Numbered from the stretch's first letter, positions 48,689 through 61,832 are shown. The stretch is 64,000 nucleotides of DNA from Dictyophora rubrovolvata (GCA_029959195.1 CP114120.1:62001-126000); one strand, 5' to 3'. The notes: generated from the sequence alone by a model not told the origin. Made by a program: numbers and translations.

Positions 48689-50279
48689 ATGACTTCCACC
48701 CCCAGTCCTTTCCAAATAAACGTCTCAGACTCAAAGATTTCTTTGTTGAAGGAGAAGTTGAACCAGGTCTGCTTTCCAAATGAGCTGGAAGACACGAAAT
48801 GGGACTATGGAGCCCCTCTTAAAGACATGAAGCAATTGGTCGAGTACTGGAAGAGTGAATTCGACTGGAAGAAACAAGAAAAGTCGATAAACGAAACGTT
48901 ATCTCAATATACCGTTGACATACCAATTGATGGACATGGTACACTCAATATACATTTCGTACACCAAAAGAGTAACGAAGAGAAGGCAATCCCACTTCTT
49001 TTCGTTCATGGATGTAAGTTCCTATTCTTCGACATACCTTCCGATATAAATAAAATGATTGAAAAAGGGCCTGGAAGTTTTCTTGAAGTATCCAAGATCT
49101 TACCGTTGTTGACAAGTCCAACGTCCGACTCTGCCCCTTCGTTCCATGTCGTAGCACCCAGTTTGCCAGGATACGGATTCTCTGAAGGTTCAAAGAAGAA
49201 GGGATTCGGGTTGAGTCAGTATGCAGAAGCATGCCACAAGGTTATGCTTGCATTGGGGTACGAACAGTATGGTAAGTGCCAATACATTCTAACTTCCGGT
49301 GTCAGAGATCCCGAAGCTAATGAAAAAAAAAACAAGTTTCTCAGGGTATGTATAGCTGTTACGCCATGACTGAAGGGTTTCTGACATGTTTGTGTTTGTT
49401 GACAGGCGGTGATTGGGGTTATTTCGTTAGTAACAATCTCCTGCTGAGGAAGTGGAAAGGGATTTAATTGTTGTCTAGATAACCCGGCGCATCTGTCAAC
49501 TTTACGGAAACAGACATTGCAAGGCATCGCTGGCCAATATGGCTCAGTACGTTTGTGATATAACAGTAAGAAATAAACAAAACTAAGCTCTTTTCAGCGG
49601 AATGCCTCCACAACTGTTTGAAAATCCTTTTCGTTATCTGAAACATTTGGTGTTTCCGTACACATCGTCCGAAAAGACAGGTCTGGAGAGGACAGAATGG
49701 TTCCGGACTAAGGGAATTGGCTATGCCTTTGAACAGAGCACACAACCTCAAACGCTGGCATATTCTCTCGCTGATTCTCCATCAGGTTTGCTTGCGTGGA
49801 TCTACGAGAAATTAGTCAATTGGACTGATGGGTATCCATGGTCCCACGATGAAGGTGCGCTAGTTCGAACGATCTTCTTTTCCCACCAATTAAATAACTT
49901 ATATATGTGTAAATCCCGAACGCCAGTGCTAACGTGGGTATCACTCTATTGGTTTTCCAGGGACGGTCCAGGCGCGTCCATACGAATTTATTATGAAACG
50001 AAGAGTGAAACCAACACTGAATTGCACCCCAAACGTTTGAAATCTCCATTCAGTGTATTGATCGGTCACTCGGTGTTTCCTAAAGACATTTTTGTGCTTC
50101 CAAAATCTTGGCTTGAGTCATACGCAAATATTGTTTTTTATAATGTTCATTCATCCGGTGGACATTTCGCCGCGTACGAAAAACCGGTTGAGCTGTCCGA
50201 AGACCTTCAAGCTATGTTTGGTAAAAAAGGGCCGGCGTTTCAAGCTGTTGAGGGAAGTAGTGGTTATTCTGCTTTATGA
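48689..50279 (+). CDS. Epoxide hydrolase, alpha/beta fold with EHN domain
   Basis: Microsomal-type epoxide hydrolase family member; these open epoxides to diols. The N-terminal EHN domain reads MTSTPSPFQINVSDSKISLL, then CFPNELEDTKWDYGAPLKDM and LVEYWKSEFDWKKQEKSINE. Next come HFVHQKSNEEKAIPLLFVHG|PGSFLEV (oxyanion HGxPGS), HVVAPSLPGYGFSEGSKKKG and the nucleophile Asp in GGDWGYFVS. FEQSTQPQTLAYSLADSPSG and LLAWIYEKLVNWTDGYPWSH form the lid region. The catalytic His is in SSGGHFAAYEKP. Roughly six exons; the frame is intact. There is no N-terminal membrane anchor, so it is probably soluble. It pairs head to head with methyltransferase 1. Confidence 0.9.
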
Positions 50280-52138
50280 TGGCACTTCGGATTTCAATCG
50301 TAGTGGAATTGCCTTGTTTGCCTGAGTGCCCTACCTGGCTCACTATCGCAATTCCTTACATAAGGTTGCCAATAAAAGCATGTACAGTAGCGCCAATCAC
50401 ACGTATCTTGATCCTGATTGAACTGACAAACAATTTAAAATCTTCATCAGAATATCTGTCGACTTCGTATGAATACTTCATGTCAATTTCTCTTGTAGAA
50501 CCCTTCTCGGAGTCCAATTTGCCGCCAAGGGTAAGCTAGTCTCCGTTAAATTTCGGTGCATTGGACGTTCCGGAAGAGGCCCCAACGCAGTTCCAATTTT
50601 TACTCTGGCCATCGTAATATATACGCCCAAAATGGAAAGCATGTCAAAATATGAATCTTGACCTGCTATGATCTATGACAGACTACGTAACCTTACCACT
50701 TCGTAACTAACAATGTGATCACTAGACGGAATCACATTCGCCGGCACAAATCAACACAGCGACTGCGTCCACAGGGCTGGTGTCATTTAGAAAATGACTC
50801 AGCAGCGCTTCAACGGAAACCGATGTGACATTAATATGACTCGCACTGCTTATCACTGAAAATGTAATTCCGCATGTACATGAGATACACGCTAGGATCT
50901 ATTAGGATAGGTTACTAAGAGGAAGTCAGGTCTGCACGAAAGAAGAAATGAGAGGACTAGGCACTTGAAAACCGGAGCAATCAGCTCCGGAGAACAGACA
51001 GGGGATTGACAACTCATTTGGAAATGCAGGTAAAAAAATAACCACACGTTTTTCAAAAATCTTTTGGAAATCCAAACAGTAAACAGGACACACTTTAATT
51101 GAGATGTCCGAGCCCCAACGACGAAGCGCGAAATGAGTGTAGGACTCTGCGACACCGCGTGCTACCATAAGTGCATCCGAAATGGTATTCAAATGGCAGA
51201 GTCCATTTTAGCGATTGAAGGAAATTTTATTTGCTGGATTTTGACTCTGCTCCACGAGGTACGCCGTCCATTTCGTGTGGCGATGACAAAGGGGGTGTCA
51301 GCCGGCTGAATAGACCTGGTTCTCGGGGAATTTAACACTCAGTCTGAAGATAGAAGGCGATCTTTGATCGATTGCGATGACTCGATTTTTATTTTTGAAC
51401 ACCCAGATTCCTTTGTTCTCGCGAGAGCGTAAAAGACGTTATTAAATCTTGTAGGCGGCGTTGGTCCAGAAACGTAGGAATCACCCTTCGTTACATATCG
51501 ACATTATTCCGATGATAGTAAGTCCAGTAATTGAAATATTTGACGAGATCAGAGCAACTTGAGTGTCATTAGTAAAAGGGCACAGGAAACCGAAGCAGGA
51601 TGCGTCACGCGCGACGACCGTGACATCCTCAACAGATTACGCGTCGGGCTGACTACCAATGGGAAGTTATTCCGGTAGTGCAACAGTAGAAAGTCGCGAT
51701 GCCAGGAATAAAAGATAAATATGTTTGGTTGTGTATATACAGATCCGTTCCTCCCGCGCATTGGGGCCGATCAAAGACTTAACAATTAGTGTTTGTTCAG
51801 ATCTAACATCTCATAAATAACTTGTCATCGCCCATGAAAAGGCGAAAAGCGCCCTAATTTTTTAATTATTTACTCTTTCATTTATTTTATCATTTATCCT
51901 GATATCACGGGTTTAATGACTCGCTTTGAGTGGCCTTCTAGCGCTAACACGCTGATATGCCTTTAAAATCCCAAAGAAGGGCTGCAGCAACCGAACCTGC
52001 CTTAAAAAGCATCGACGCGCAGCCCCAGGCTTCGTAGGATTGACAGCCATATTTAAATACTTGGTTTTACCTCTATTCAGGGACGCTCTTCTTTCGCGAC
52101 ACAGGTCAGAGAACTACGCATTTTATCCTTCGAGGCGG
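50280..52138. other. Gene-poor spacer
   Basis: About 1.9 kb with no recognisable gene. Holds a perfect hairpin at 50972-50990 (listed separately). The right end is the promoter of the disordered protein at 52139, with TATTTAAATA at about 52049. Confidence 0.45.
50972..50990. repeat. Perfect 7-base hairpin
   Basis: CCGGAGC, loop AATCA, GCTCCGG. GC-rich and perfect in otherwise AT-rich spacer. No nearby T run, so not a bacterial-type terminator; function unknown. Confidence 0.45.
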
Positions 52139-53361
52139 ATGTACAGTAGCATCCCTGTAAGTATAGCCCTGACAACCACTTATAATTTGTGTGCTGACTC
52201 TTACTGTTTGATGTGCTGTGCTGATTTCCTTATTCTAATTTTTTTTTAGACTACGCAAAGCAGAAACATGCATAGCAATCTTCACTCATATTCATACTCC
52301 CGTTGGAACGTAAAATCCACCGATAATTACGAAGACTATACACCCTTCACTCCGTGCCTAACGCCGAATACTTCGAGCGACGACTCGTCATCCATCTGTT
52401 CTCCCATGATAAGTGAAAGGAACTTGACAATCAAACGAGAACCGCTGCCGCAGTCTCCTCTGGGGCCTACAAATACCAGCCATGGCTTCAGCAGTTTCGA
52501 TATTAAAGCGGAACACTGGTCACCTCAATTGCAACCTACAATGTCATTTTCATCTCAAGGAAATTCGCCCTCATCCTATTATACTTCCTCTTCACGGAGC
52601 CCCTCATACTCTGACCACGCTCATGATTCCACTCAAGTTGGAGACTTACACAATTCACCTCCAAAGAAGTCGAGAAAAGTATTTGTCGAAGCGCGTGAGT
52701 CATCTTCGTCACGATACCAAAACCCCTCGTATCACGACCAAGGCCGCGTTTTGAACATACCTTCTGCAAAGCAAGGCGATGCGCATTATGATTCGTCCCA
52801 AGCATACTCCCGAGGTGGATACTCAAGCGGTCGTTCAAGTGCCTCTCGTGGCAGCAAAGGCAAAGCGACAATGGATCAAAGTCAGTCTCAGCCACGCAAG
52901 TATCGATTCGTCTCTGTACAATCCGCTGACACGCACCATGGTCACGGTGCAAGTGGCTCAGGACTTCGAGATGACTCGAAAGTTTACTTAGAAGAGCACT
53001 TGGAGGATGACCCTGATGATGATGGTCCATTCGAACACGGTCCGTCGGAGTATCCCCCACGTCCATATGCCGGTGGAGAATATGCAGCAAGCCCGTTACG
53101 TCCCAGGAAGGCTACTGGGAAAATCCCAGCCAGTAATTTGGATTTCGTGAGTCATTTTTCTCTGGTTCATCTCTATGGCTTCTATCCGTTCCTGACTTTA
53201 ATATCTTTTTTTGATAACAGTTGCCTGTCTTAGAAGCTCGCTTTGATAGACTCGAGAATGCTATTCAAAAGTATGTCGAGTACAGGGGTCAACAAGCCTT
53301 GGAAAATTCTCGTCTTCCCCACGAATCACATGCACAGCCTACCAGCAGACATAGAAAGTAA
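52139..53361 (+). CDS. Disordered Ser/Pro/His-rich protein with C-terminal helix, unknown function
   Basis: A short first exon encodes MYSSIP (52139-52156), followed by a 93-base intron (52157-52249). It joins in frame to TTQSRNMHSNLHSYSYSRW; starting at the downstream ATG 52268 is the alternative. The second exon is low-complexity: TPFTPCLTPNTSSDDSSSIC, a basic PPKKSRKVFVEAR (possible nuclear signal) and an acidic stretch, EEHLEDDPDDDGPFEHGP. A last exon adds LPVLEARFDRLENAIQKYVE, a short amphipathic helix able to form a coiled coil. The stop is TAA at 53359-53361. IKREP and IKAEH resemble sumoylation sites. The composition suggests a nuclear regulatory protein, but no DNA-binding domain is seen and I do not recognise the family. 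Confidence 0.7.
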
Positions 53362-55768
53362 TGTCAAACATCTATTTATTTATGATAGGGACTGCCTGTA
53401 ATGCGAAATTCGGACGCTTTATTCCATTAATATCTTCATTCACTCCTCTATTTCTTCATTTTATGTTCTTAAATAACTTATGAATCAATACCCCCTCTCT
53501 CAGTCATTCATCTATGGTTTTTTAATGCTCACGTCGCATGTCTTGTAGCTTTAACAGTATCGCACTGTATTTCGTGTTGCCTTGCTCTACTTATTGTTAA
53601 TATTATAAAACTAATCTATTATTTCCGGCTATTATACCAAACGTTATCCCACAAACGTATGACGTGTTTGACCGCAACTGAGTTTATGTTGCACATGTAT
53701 ACAAATGCCTGTTGATGACTCGATAATTCAATGGCGGCGCTTTGGAAATCAGGTACCGGAACGCGGCCCAAGAGGTCTGCAGAAGAAGCCTGTCAGCCGA
53801 ATACGAAGCACAGCTTTTAAAGCAGAAGAAAGCGGAGAATTGAGTGATTTTCTTGTTTGGACAGAGAAGCGTGAGCATCTTTCAAAAATGTGTCAGATTT
53901 AAAAGTGGATTACTAAAGTGTCACAAAGCTCATATTGCACCATCAAATTTCTCAGACCAGTTGTGTTCCTTTTTCTGTCATTCATATAATTTTATTTAAA
54001 GTAATAAAGTAGAAAGTGATACACCTGAAATACGTTTGTGTAACGAACTGAGATCAAACCTGAGAAATCTTGGTTTTCCTGTGTTTCCTTTACTAATAGC
54101 ACAGGAAAACCATATGGACGCGTGAGAGAAGAACTGTCAGGCTCGACAAACATATATGTAATAGAGCGTTCCGGTGACTGTCTTATTGTCCCAAACCAAT
54201 ACATTAGGTTAGCACGTCTTCGCAAATATGTTGCATGGAAAACGAGATTATTTTTGATGCATTGATATCCTCCCGATCCTTTCAAGGAGGTCTATGTGGG
54301 CGGCCGCGGTGGCATCATAGAAAAGTGATGTCTGTAACGAGCCCCGAGCTCGATGCGATAAGACACGGGAGACCCCCCCACGTATACATAAATAGGAATG
54401 AATGATCTTCTCTGTCTTGATTTGGTTATCGAAAGATGTAACTAGGCACCGCGAGTTATTATTTGAGACCGAAGAATTCATAACCTTCTGAGTCAAGGTG
54501 AGCAACATATTTATTAGACGTTGAGATTTCAATAAGACAAGGTCATACTTTGACTCGGCATGGAAGCATACGCCATCTCAATCCCTTATTTTCTGTGTTG
54601 AGTTGCTGCCTTGACTTTCAGGGGTTATGAGTCCTTGCATCACGGAGTAACAAGTACTCCAGAAGACCCATGTATGATCCGAGAATTCTGGTATAAGCAT
54701 TTCCTGTTTTGTAAATATATTTATAAGTGAAAGCTGGAGCTGAAGTCAGGTTATCAAAGGATCAATATAGACGGAACCGGGGAACCTGAAGCATAGCCAG
54801 CAGTGCAAAGACGAGTCATACCAACAGCGAGGCAATCTCTTATACTGAAAACAACGCAAAATGTCATTTTAGGGCTGTATTAGTCGACCAAATACGGACC
54901 GCAGGAAAATGACCATGCAGACAGATTGCCAATTGTCAAACTCATAGCGCTCCAGGAATATGTATTATAGCAAGCGCCCTCGTTTAGCGACAAGACAAAA
55001 CATCGCTAGTTACTAGTTACTGTTGTCAAGCTGATGCGCCGCCTAGCCTAGGTGCATTATCAACTGAGTGGCCGATAGTGGTCTATCAGTGTAATGCACA
55101 TTTACCAAGGATAGGATATGAAACAGATTATTATGTTTCCCGAGTTTATGTTATTTCTTGTTGTATCTTTTCCGTGGAAAAGGTGGAGCTGAAAGGTCAA
55201 TCATTTTGGTTAACCTAGGTACGAGAATGCAATTGGCTATCCAAGATCAATCAATGCCAACGTGATTGAAAAAAAAAAAGAAATGACGTGGAATTAAAGA
55301 TCCTGGGTGGGCGGCGTTTTTAATGGCAAAAACAAAGATAAAAGAGTGATGATGAGGATCCGAAGGACTGCTCTAAATGGCTTTACTGTGAATGGTTTCG
55401 TCAGCCTACAGTCTACCGCCGGTTTGGAATCATAAATTGGAAAGAATTGCAGGCCCAGTCCATAATTATAGACAGGTCGCATGCCATAGATAGACGTAAA
55501 TGATCGCACGGTTCAGCAATACTTGTGAGCTAATCTCAAAATGAGCTTACAGTCTGTAATTTGAATTATGATCTTACCTGCGAGGTCGTACTTTCTTCTC
55601 GACTCCTTCGACGTATGAAAACTTTGGGTAAGTAAGCGTAAACGGTGAAAATACATAACAACAATGTATGGAAATCCTGCTGGTGCTGTCATCAAAAATA
55701 GTCGCTGTCGAAGTGGGGCAAGGAGTGGAAGAGAGCGGTTCAAACAAGGCGTCACATGACGTGACATA
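53362..55768. other. Gene-poor spacer
   Basis: 2.4 kb. Minus-strand open frames at 53992-54285 and 54248-54532 overlap in different frames. The first (with LRRRANLMYWFGTIRQSPER) looks weakly coding, but there is no family match and no convincing splice model. Confidence 0.4.
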
Positions 55769-57146
55769 ATGACGTCGTCTGTGCTCATTCTCAGGCTCTC
55801 CAATGTATATGATACGGTGTTCCTCAAAACCGCAGCCATCTCTCGCCGGTTCATGTCATTCTCTACCAGAAAACCTGTAGTACAAGAACACGTATTAGAA
55901 GAAACGACTGTCCCAATACCTCTTCCTGCTCCGCTCAATTTACCAGATGAACGAACCCTTTTAGAAAAATGGCGGATAAGAATTTGTACGTTGATGTCCT
56001 CATTCTTAGTGATCCCGATGACTTACCGTATATCATTTAGTAACCGCCTCACTTAAATATACTATAGATTTCCTCAGCGTACCTCTTTATATTTGGCCCG
56101 TCAAAAATCGCTTTCGGACACACATTGATACTGGCGTCACGGGAAAGTGCAGATTATGTATTTATTATCCCACAGAAAACGTTGAGGGAAATTTGCCGAG
56201 GGGTGTACTAGTTCATCTTCATGGTGGCGGTTGGTCTGCGTGAGTCATATATCCGTTCTTCGAGGACTCTATTATAATCACTTGCAGATGCCGACCCGAG
56301 ACGGAAGCAATTCTATGCAAGTATTTGTGCGATAATTTAAATGCGATTGTGGTCGCTCCTGATTATCGAAAAACACCGCGTAAGTCCTAACTATCAGCCT
56401 CCTCGCGGCATCGTCATCCTGATATGCGAAATTCAGGGTATCCATATCCTCACGCGCTCGAACAGATTTACAACGTTTTATGTTGGATAGCAACGTGTGT
56501 TTTTACTGACCTTTTTCGTCCTAAGCATTGATTTGATTTAAGTGACGGATTGTCGACAACGCTTTCTGCCAGGAAGGTCCCTCTTATAGTTCCAATAGAC
56601 CCTACAAAAATAGCATTATCCGGCGGATCAGCGGGATCCAACCTGGCAGCATCAGCTACGCTGTTGACGCTGACGAGGCCTTTACCCAACAATGCCAAAG
56701 TCACCGCCTTGGGCCTTCTTTATCCGTCTCTGAACTTTACAGTTCCTTATCGAGACAAACTCGCTCGTGTCGATCCAACCAGAGTTCTCCCACCATTCAT
56801 GTCAAAACTATGGCTTAAAGCCTATCTCCCACCTCCACGAGACCTGAAAGATCCTTATATATCTCCAGCACTTGCGCCGCAGGTTTATCTAAAGCAGTTC
56901 CCACCGACGTTAATATTGACAGCGGAGTATGATTATTTAGCTTATGAAGCCGAAGAATGGGTGATTTTACTTGAACAAGCTGGTGTGCGAGTAGACCACA
57001 AACGGTTTGCGAAAGTCGGACATGCGTTTGATGGGATGCCTACCTTAGGATGGAAACAGCGCAAATTAAATGTACAGGCAAGGAAGGAAGCATGGGGAAT
57101 GATGATAAAGGAATTTCGAATTGGTTTAACCGAATTGCGAGATTAA
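55769..57146 (+). CDS. Alpha/beta hydrolase of the hormone-sensitive lipase (HSL) type
   Basis: Esterase/lipase of about 390 residues in five exons. The N-terminal part is MTSSVLILRLSNVYDTVFLK; an internal start, MSFSTRKPVVQEHV at 55853, is possible. DFLSVPLYIWPV leads into GVLVHLHGGGWSACRPETEA, the HGGGW oxyanion motif of the HSL family. AIVVAPDYRKTPRYPYPHAL follows. The nucleophile elbow is ALSGGSAGSNLAA (GxSAG). The acid residue lies in LILTAEYDYLAYEAEEWV and the His in VGHAFDGMPTLGW, so the triad is complete. The stop is at 57146. Homologues hydrolyse short-chain esters and lactones; the substrate is unknown. It lies between the two methyltransferases but 5 kb or more from each. Confidence 0.87.
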
Positions 57147-57238
57147 CTCGGATAGCATTCTAGATAGGCGTTGTTTTTTTATAGGACATCAAAAACTTCT
57201 CGCATCGTCTCGACTACGCATTTGGTGTCTGATCATAG

Positions 57239-58505
57239 TTAGGTTCCGACGTCAAGACGTCCGAATGTACCTGTGAGGACGATTTGATATTTGAAATAAA
57301 TATGAAAATAATAACAGTCCCGAACGAGGTGGGCTACAAAGATAGCATGCAAACACGGCAACCTTCCTGACCGTACCGAAAGTTTTGAGTCCGGTCGGGT
57401 CCACAGAAATATCAACATAAGGCTTACAGACGAATGAAGCAGTGAACACGTATCTATCAATCAGTGTTTGAGACTTGACAAGGAACCAGGTTAACCAGCT
57501 GCGGGTGCCAGTGTCGTAGCTGAATGTCCATCCCTTACTAGTCCAAGAATGATGCCAATCTGAATCCATCTCGACGGTGTTACGTCATAAATATCTATCA
57601 AAGCTCTAGAAATTGAAAAACAAAAATCATTAACGTAGGCGAATTGGTTGTCTCGTTCTGATTCGTAGTTGAGCGGTAAAAAGTTCTCTTCTCAAACGAG
57701 TTACCAGTAATTGGCTGCGCTCCCCGAGTCGGGATGTTCTTTGAATGAGAGATCATCCAGGAGTTTTTGTTATTTTCGTTAGTGATTTCGATGATACAGC
57801 TCGATTCCAAACCCAAATATTAAGACTAGGATTCGAGTTTAACTTCAACCTACCTTTAGGCTTTCAGTCAGTATTACTAAAACACAGAGATCTTAAATTG
57901 ATAGCCAATTCAAATGCTCGTCTGAATCCGAAGGCATATCAATGACTAGCGATAGCATAGTGAGAGAGATTCTTTCTCTTGGAGCAGGACCGTAAAGGAG
58001 TTCCTGTCCCCACTTGTTTCCATAGAGGCTACCAGCAGTTGACGCTGCCAGCGAGGTCGTACGCAAATTGATCAAGCGTTAGATCCCATCTGTAGATTTT
58101 TTCGTTCATAAGGAATAACGAGACTGTGAAGCTCCATCTATGCCCTCAGATCGACGGTAATAAGCGCGTTTCACTTTGGGTCGGAGGATTCTAACAAGTG
58201 GAAAAAATAGTATGACAAAGATACCATTCAGACAGCGATACTTAATGTGAAAAAGAGGCCTTACATAGGAAAACGTGCGCACAATACGTACCAACGACTC
58301 GGAAGACACTGCCACACCGGCTTCCATAGAACTTGGAACAACACTGGTTTGGTCTGGCGTGGTAGCTGCGTTAATCCATGTGAATGAATTGACACAATAC
58401 ATTTACATTTAACGTTTGTATACGATGGCCATAGCTCAACTTACCATTGGAGCTGAGTTTCGGGGTGTCCAATGCACCGGAGTCCGGAGACAAACTCATC
58501 CTCAT
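57239..58505 (-). CDS. Possible multi-exon gene of unknown function
   Basis: The first two exons look good. ATG at 58503-58505 gives MRMSLSPDSGALDTPKLSSN (58445-58505), and after an ACGCAG acceptor 58292-58365 continues ATTPDQTSVVPSSMEAGVAV. Farther on, coding-like exons are WDLTLDQFAYDLAGSVN, SCIIEITNENNKNSWMISHS, and GWTFSYDTGTRSWLTWFLV with FTASFVCKPYVDISVDPTG. The last is TGTFGRLDVGT with TAA at 57239-57241. The beta-rich C-terminal part suggests a sandwich-like fold, but I do not recognise it. I could not join the exons between 57850 and 58290 in one frame, so the gene may be degraded or have unusual splicing. A small MITE-like insertion (58532-58640) sits directly before the start. Confidence 0.35.
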
Positions 58506-58522
58506 CGGCAAAGTGTCAAAGC

Positions 58523-58649
58523 CCGGTGACTAGTACGTATATATATATATACTCAGTAAAAATAATATATGAGAAAAATGGAAAAAGTCAAAATTAAGTC
58601 GACATTTTCATCAAGAATTTCGACTTTTTTTCTTACTGAGCCGGTGACT
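58523..58649. mobile_element. Candidate MITE-like insertion with 9-base flanking repeats
   Basis: CCGGTGACT occurs at 58523-58531 and again at 58641-58649, a possible target duplication. Between them an (TA)n run is followed by CTCAGTAA (58552-58559), whose reverse complement TTACTGAG (58633-58640) closes the unit. The arms extend loosely (GAAAAAGTC against GACTTTTTTTC). About 90 bases with no coding capacity. The left inverted repeat does not abut its direct repeat, so the call is tentative. Confidence 0.3.
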
Positions 58650-60049
58650 CGTGAGTTCCAAAAGTCCAAGAAGCTGTCATATGAACAAAAACAATGCCAA
58701 AGATCTTTTCGAAAGTATAGTCCATTTTACCAGAAATGCATTGTTTGATTCGATTGACTCAATAGCATTAGCAAAAGATGCACACACAATCGGTGTTATC
58801 TTTTTCGGGAGGTTTTCGCTATCGTTAAAGTATATTTACATACCCACATATGACGAAATCTATAATAATATATTGGCCAGGGATGGCACACTAGCGTCGA
58901 AGTCTCAGGCGACGTGCCATGAGGCAGAATGGCCACTACTAGCCAATACTTGGGTGGTCTAGTAAGACTTTCCATCAATTCACGGTCGGGGCGAAATTTC
59001 CGCCCGATGAATTAACGCTATGAAGGTGTCTGTATGACTCGAGCGATGAGATCAGTAGTACAAAAATGTCCTGAAAGAAGAGAAAAAATAACTTCAATGG
59101 GCTTCAAAGTTCTCGCCGGGAAGATTATTACCGATCTGGTTACTGTCATCCGGGTTTCAAGTTGAGCGTTATAATAAACGATTCTTTTTCAAGTCTCAAC
59201 CGCGACCACGTGAAAATTTCTCGTGGATCGGCCCGAGACGGAAAACTAGCGAGGGAATATATGAATACATATTTGCCTAGCCTTCGAAGCTGTGCTTTCT
59301 TTGTTGAAAGACATAACAAGTTCCTTGGACATGGACTACTCCAGATTTGCGGATGATATATCAAACGCTTGAACTTTATTATGTTGTTTTTGAACAGCCT
59401 TTGAAAAAATTGAAAATTAATTAGGGGCTGAATGTCGCGGTTATAATGACAGTTTTAGACTTCGAATTTACTAGTCAGTGTTGACCACACATAATTAAAT
59501 CGGAGCTGACGGATACGCCAGGTAATTAAGATCCAGATAGATAACTATTTTAATTTTTGTTATTTCAGTAAAGCTCCAAACCGTTATTACTAACCAATTA
59601 GCCCCGATTACTGCCTGACACAATCATCAAAAGGGTTTCTGACCCGGGGCTGCAGTTATACGATTCTAAAGAACCTTCCAACACCGCGTCGTTAAGAACC
59701 CAAGTTACTGCGCAAAGGCCAATGCATGTACAGTTTTGCCTTAAACCGAATCCGAACGCTCAGGGAATCTGTATCTGGGCGGACCGGACGAACGAATATG
59801 TCGGGCGTTGGATGCTAACAAGCCGATTTCAATTTCTGAGATCAAAAGTGCCAATAGGGACTTACCGACACTAACAGCAGTAAATCATTTCGTCTTTTCT
59901 GACGTACGAGAAGTATGTCTGAGTATACAATGTAGTGTTGATCGATATGTCCAAGGCGTGTATGTTGTTTGATTGATATTCTATTGCACTGCGAGCACCA
60001 TGTCCTTTATGAGTTGAAAGACGGAGGAATTAATCCAATTGAAAGCAAA

Positions 60050-60095
60050 GAACTTTCTTTCAGCAGGGAAACTTGAAAGTTTCCTGGGAAGTTTC
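60050..60095. promoter_or_regulatory. Cluster of GAAnnTTC (heat-shock-element-like) repeats
   Basis: GAACTTTC at 60050-60057 and GAAGTTTC at 60088-60095 are exact GAA-nn-TTC units. Between them GGAAACTTGAAAGTTTCC forms a near palindrome with more GAA/TTC blocks. The nearest supported start is 1.8 kb away, so a regulatory role is uncertain. Confidence 0.3.
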
Positions 60096-61832
60096 AAAAG
60101 CGCGCAAAGCGATCGACATGTGTCAGACGACACCCTTCAGGAAGTTGTCAAGAGCCGAACCAGACTTTTAGGTAGCGAGTGAACTTATTAATCGCAACCT
60201 TCATTAACGTTTAATAAAACCTACTGTCGGAATGCGCAGTGCGTAGTGTCGTCCCATCTTGTTTGTCGCATGGTATCGCCGAAAAATTATTGGAACATGA
60301 CGTTTTTTGAATGGCTGTACACAATAGTTCGCCTTCTTTCTGCTATGAGCAAGGAGTCTTCATGCGTATGAATGATAACCATCACCTAAAAATAAGTCTG
60401 GCCGGAACTAGTAATTTAAAGATAAAGTGATACCACAAAACAGATCTCCTTATGCCCTAACGCCCATCAACCCAGGCTCAAACATCGCGTTGAAAGCATA
60501 CCGATCGCGAGAGAGTCCGTGTCGGCCAGGATCGGTACATTAAGACATTAATGAACCATCTACATGACATTTCTCATAGAATCAGTTTCTTTTTGTCTCA
60601 GTTTAGAGTTACTTCAGTTGAGCAAATTGCCTCTGCGGCACGCTGGAACAAACGTAGTGTCACATCCTCATCGACCCATCGCGTCTAATTTGTTAACCTT
60701 TGTTTGTAGATCATCGAAACTTGTCCGCGCATGCAGGACACTAAGCGCTTCGTACGGCGAGCCATAGCTGCAAGTATGATCTTGACGGAAATCCGGATGA
60801 AGCTGAAAAGACTTTAAGCTGCATGCACAAACGACGATGCTGAGGCGCCGAAATTTCGGATTGCCGCCCTCTATTACATAACTCTGCTGACTCACTTGCA
60901 CGCAATGCCGCTCTCGAACTTGTCAGCCTGTCCTTCAATAGGTCGAGTTATCAGTTTGAAACGTGCTCGACAAACTCATTTCGCTATTTAGATGAACTTT
61001 ATTCCGCGCTAGGCCGTCCAAACTTAAATCCCCCACATCCTCCGTCACCGCGTCATCCCGGATCCGTGCACGGCGGTGCTTTTGTTTGTGGTCTTGGATT
61101 CAGCGATGTCTGCATTTTGAGGCATAAACTTGGTAAACGGGTAGTCAAGCGTTGTAAGTTTTCTCACAAATGTTCCTTTTTTTGCTTTAATATCACTCCT
61201 CAGGAAGTCTGTTTGTGTCAAACGTGATGCCAACGTCCGGCTTTTCTCGCCTTCCTGCAAGCCCTGCACCGTGTTCAATCCAAACGCGAAACGAGCATTT
61301 TGCCAGAGTTAAAAGTCTGAAATAACATTCACGTTACTGAGAACATTGCAGATTGGGGGCGCCGGTGAGTATTCGCCTATGCCAGGAGAGTCATCATGCA
61401 TGTCTTCACAAGACATTTGCAGGACACTTAGAAAGTTTTTCTCCGTCATCATTTGACGACCCAGATCGCACTCTCCTCACGTTCAAGCGAGTTGTTGCAG
61501 ACACCTCATCGTCTTTGTCACTGCTATATAGCCTAAACCTTTAACTCGATCGCCTTTTAAGCTCTGGAACTTTATAAAGTCACAAAAAGCTCGAAAAGAG
61601 GCAAAAAATGGTAAGCGAGCGTGCCCTGTTTGTCCCATGTCTTTAAAACCTCGCACCCTGGGATAGTCGCTAAAATGTGAAAAGAGTCTGGCCGAAGCCC
61701 AAAATCCAACAGTCATAGTAAATTACGTAATTTTAATTATTATTACATAATTCGCTTGTTTCATAACTTCAGCTTCCGAATACAGCGATTTTTTTAGAAC
61801 CCCTGCAGGTGTGCAAAGGAAGGCAAGGGAAC

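Noticed and set aside
52536-53090. 184-codon minus-strand frame
   Set aside because: Exact antisense shadow of the disordered protein's long exon; His/Arg-rich as expected from the opposite strand.
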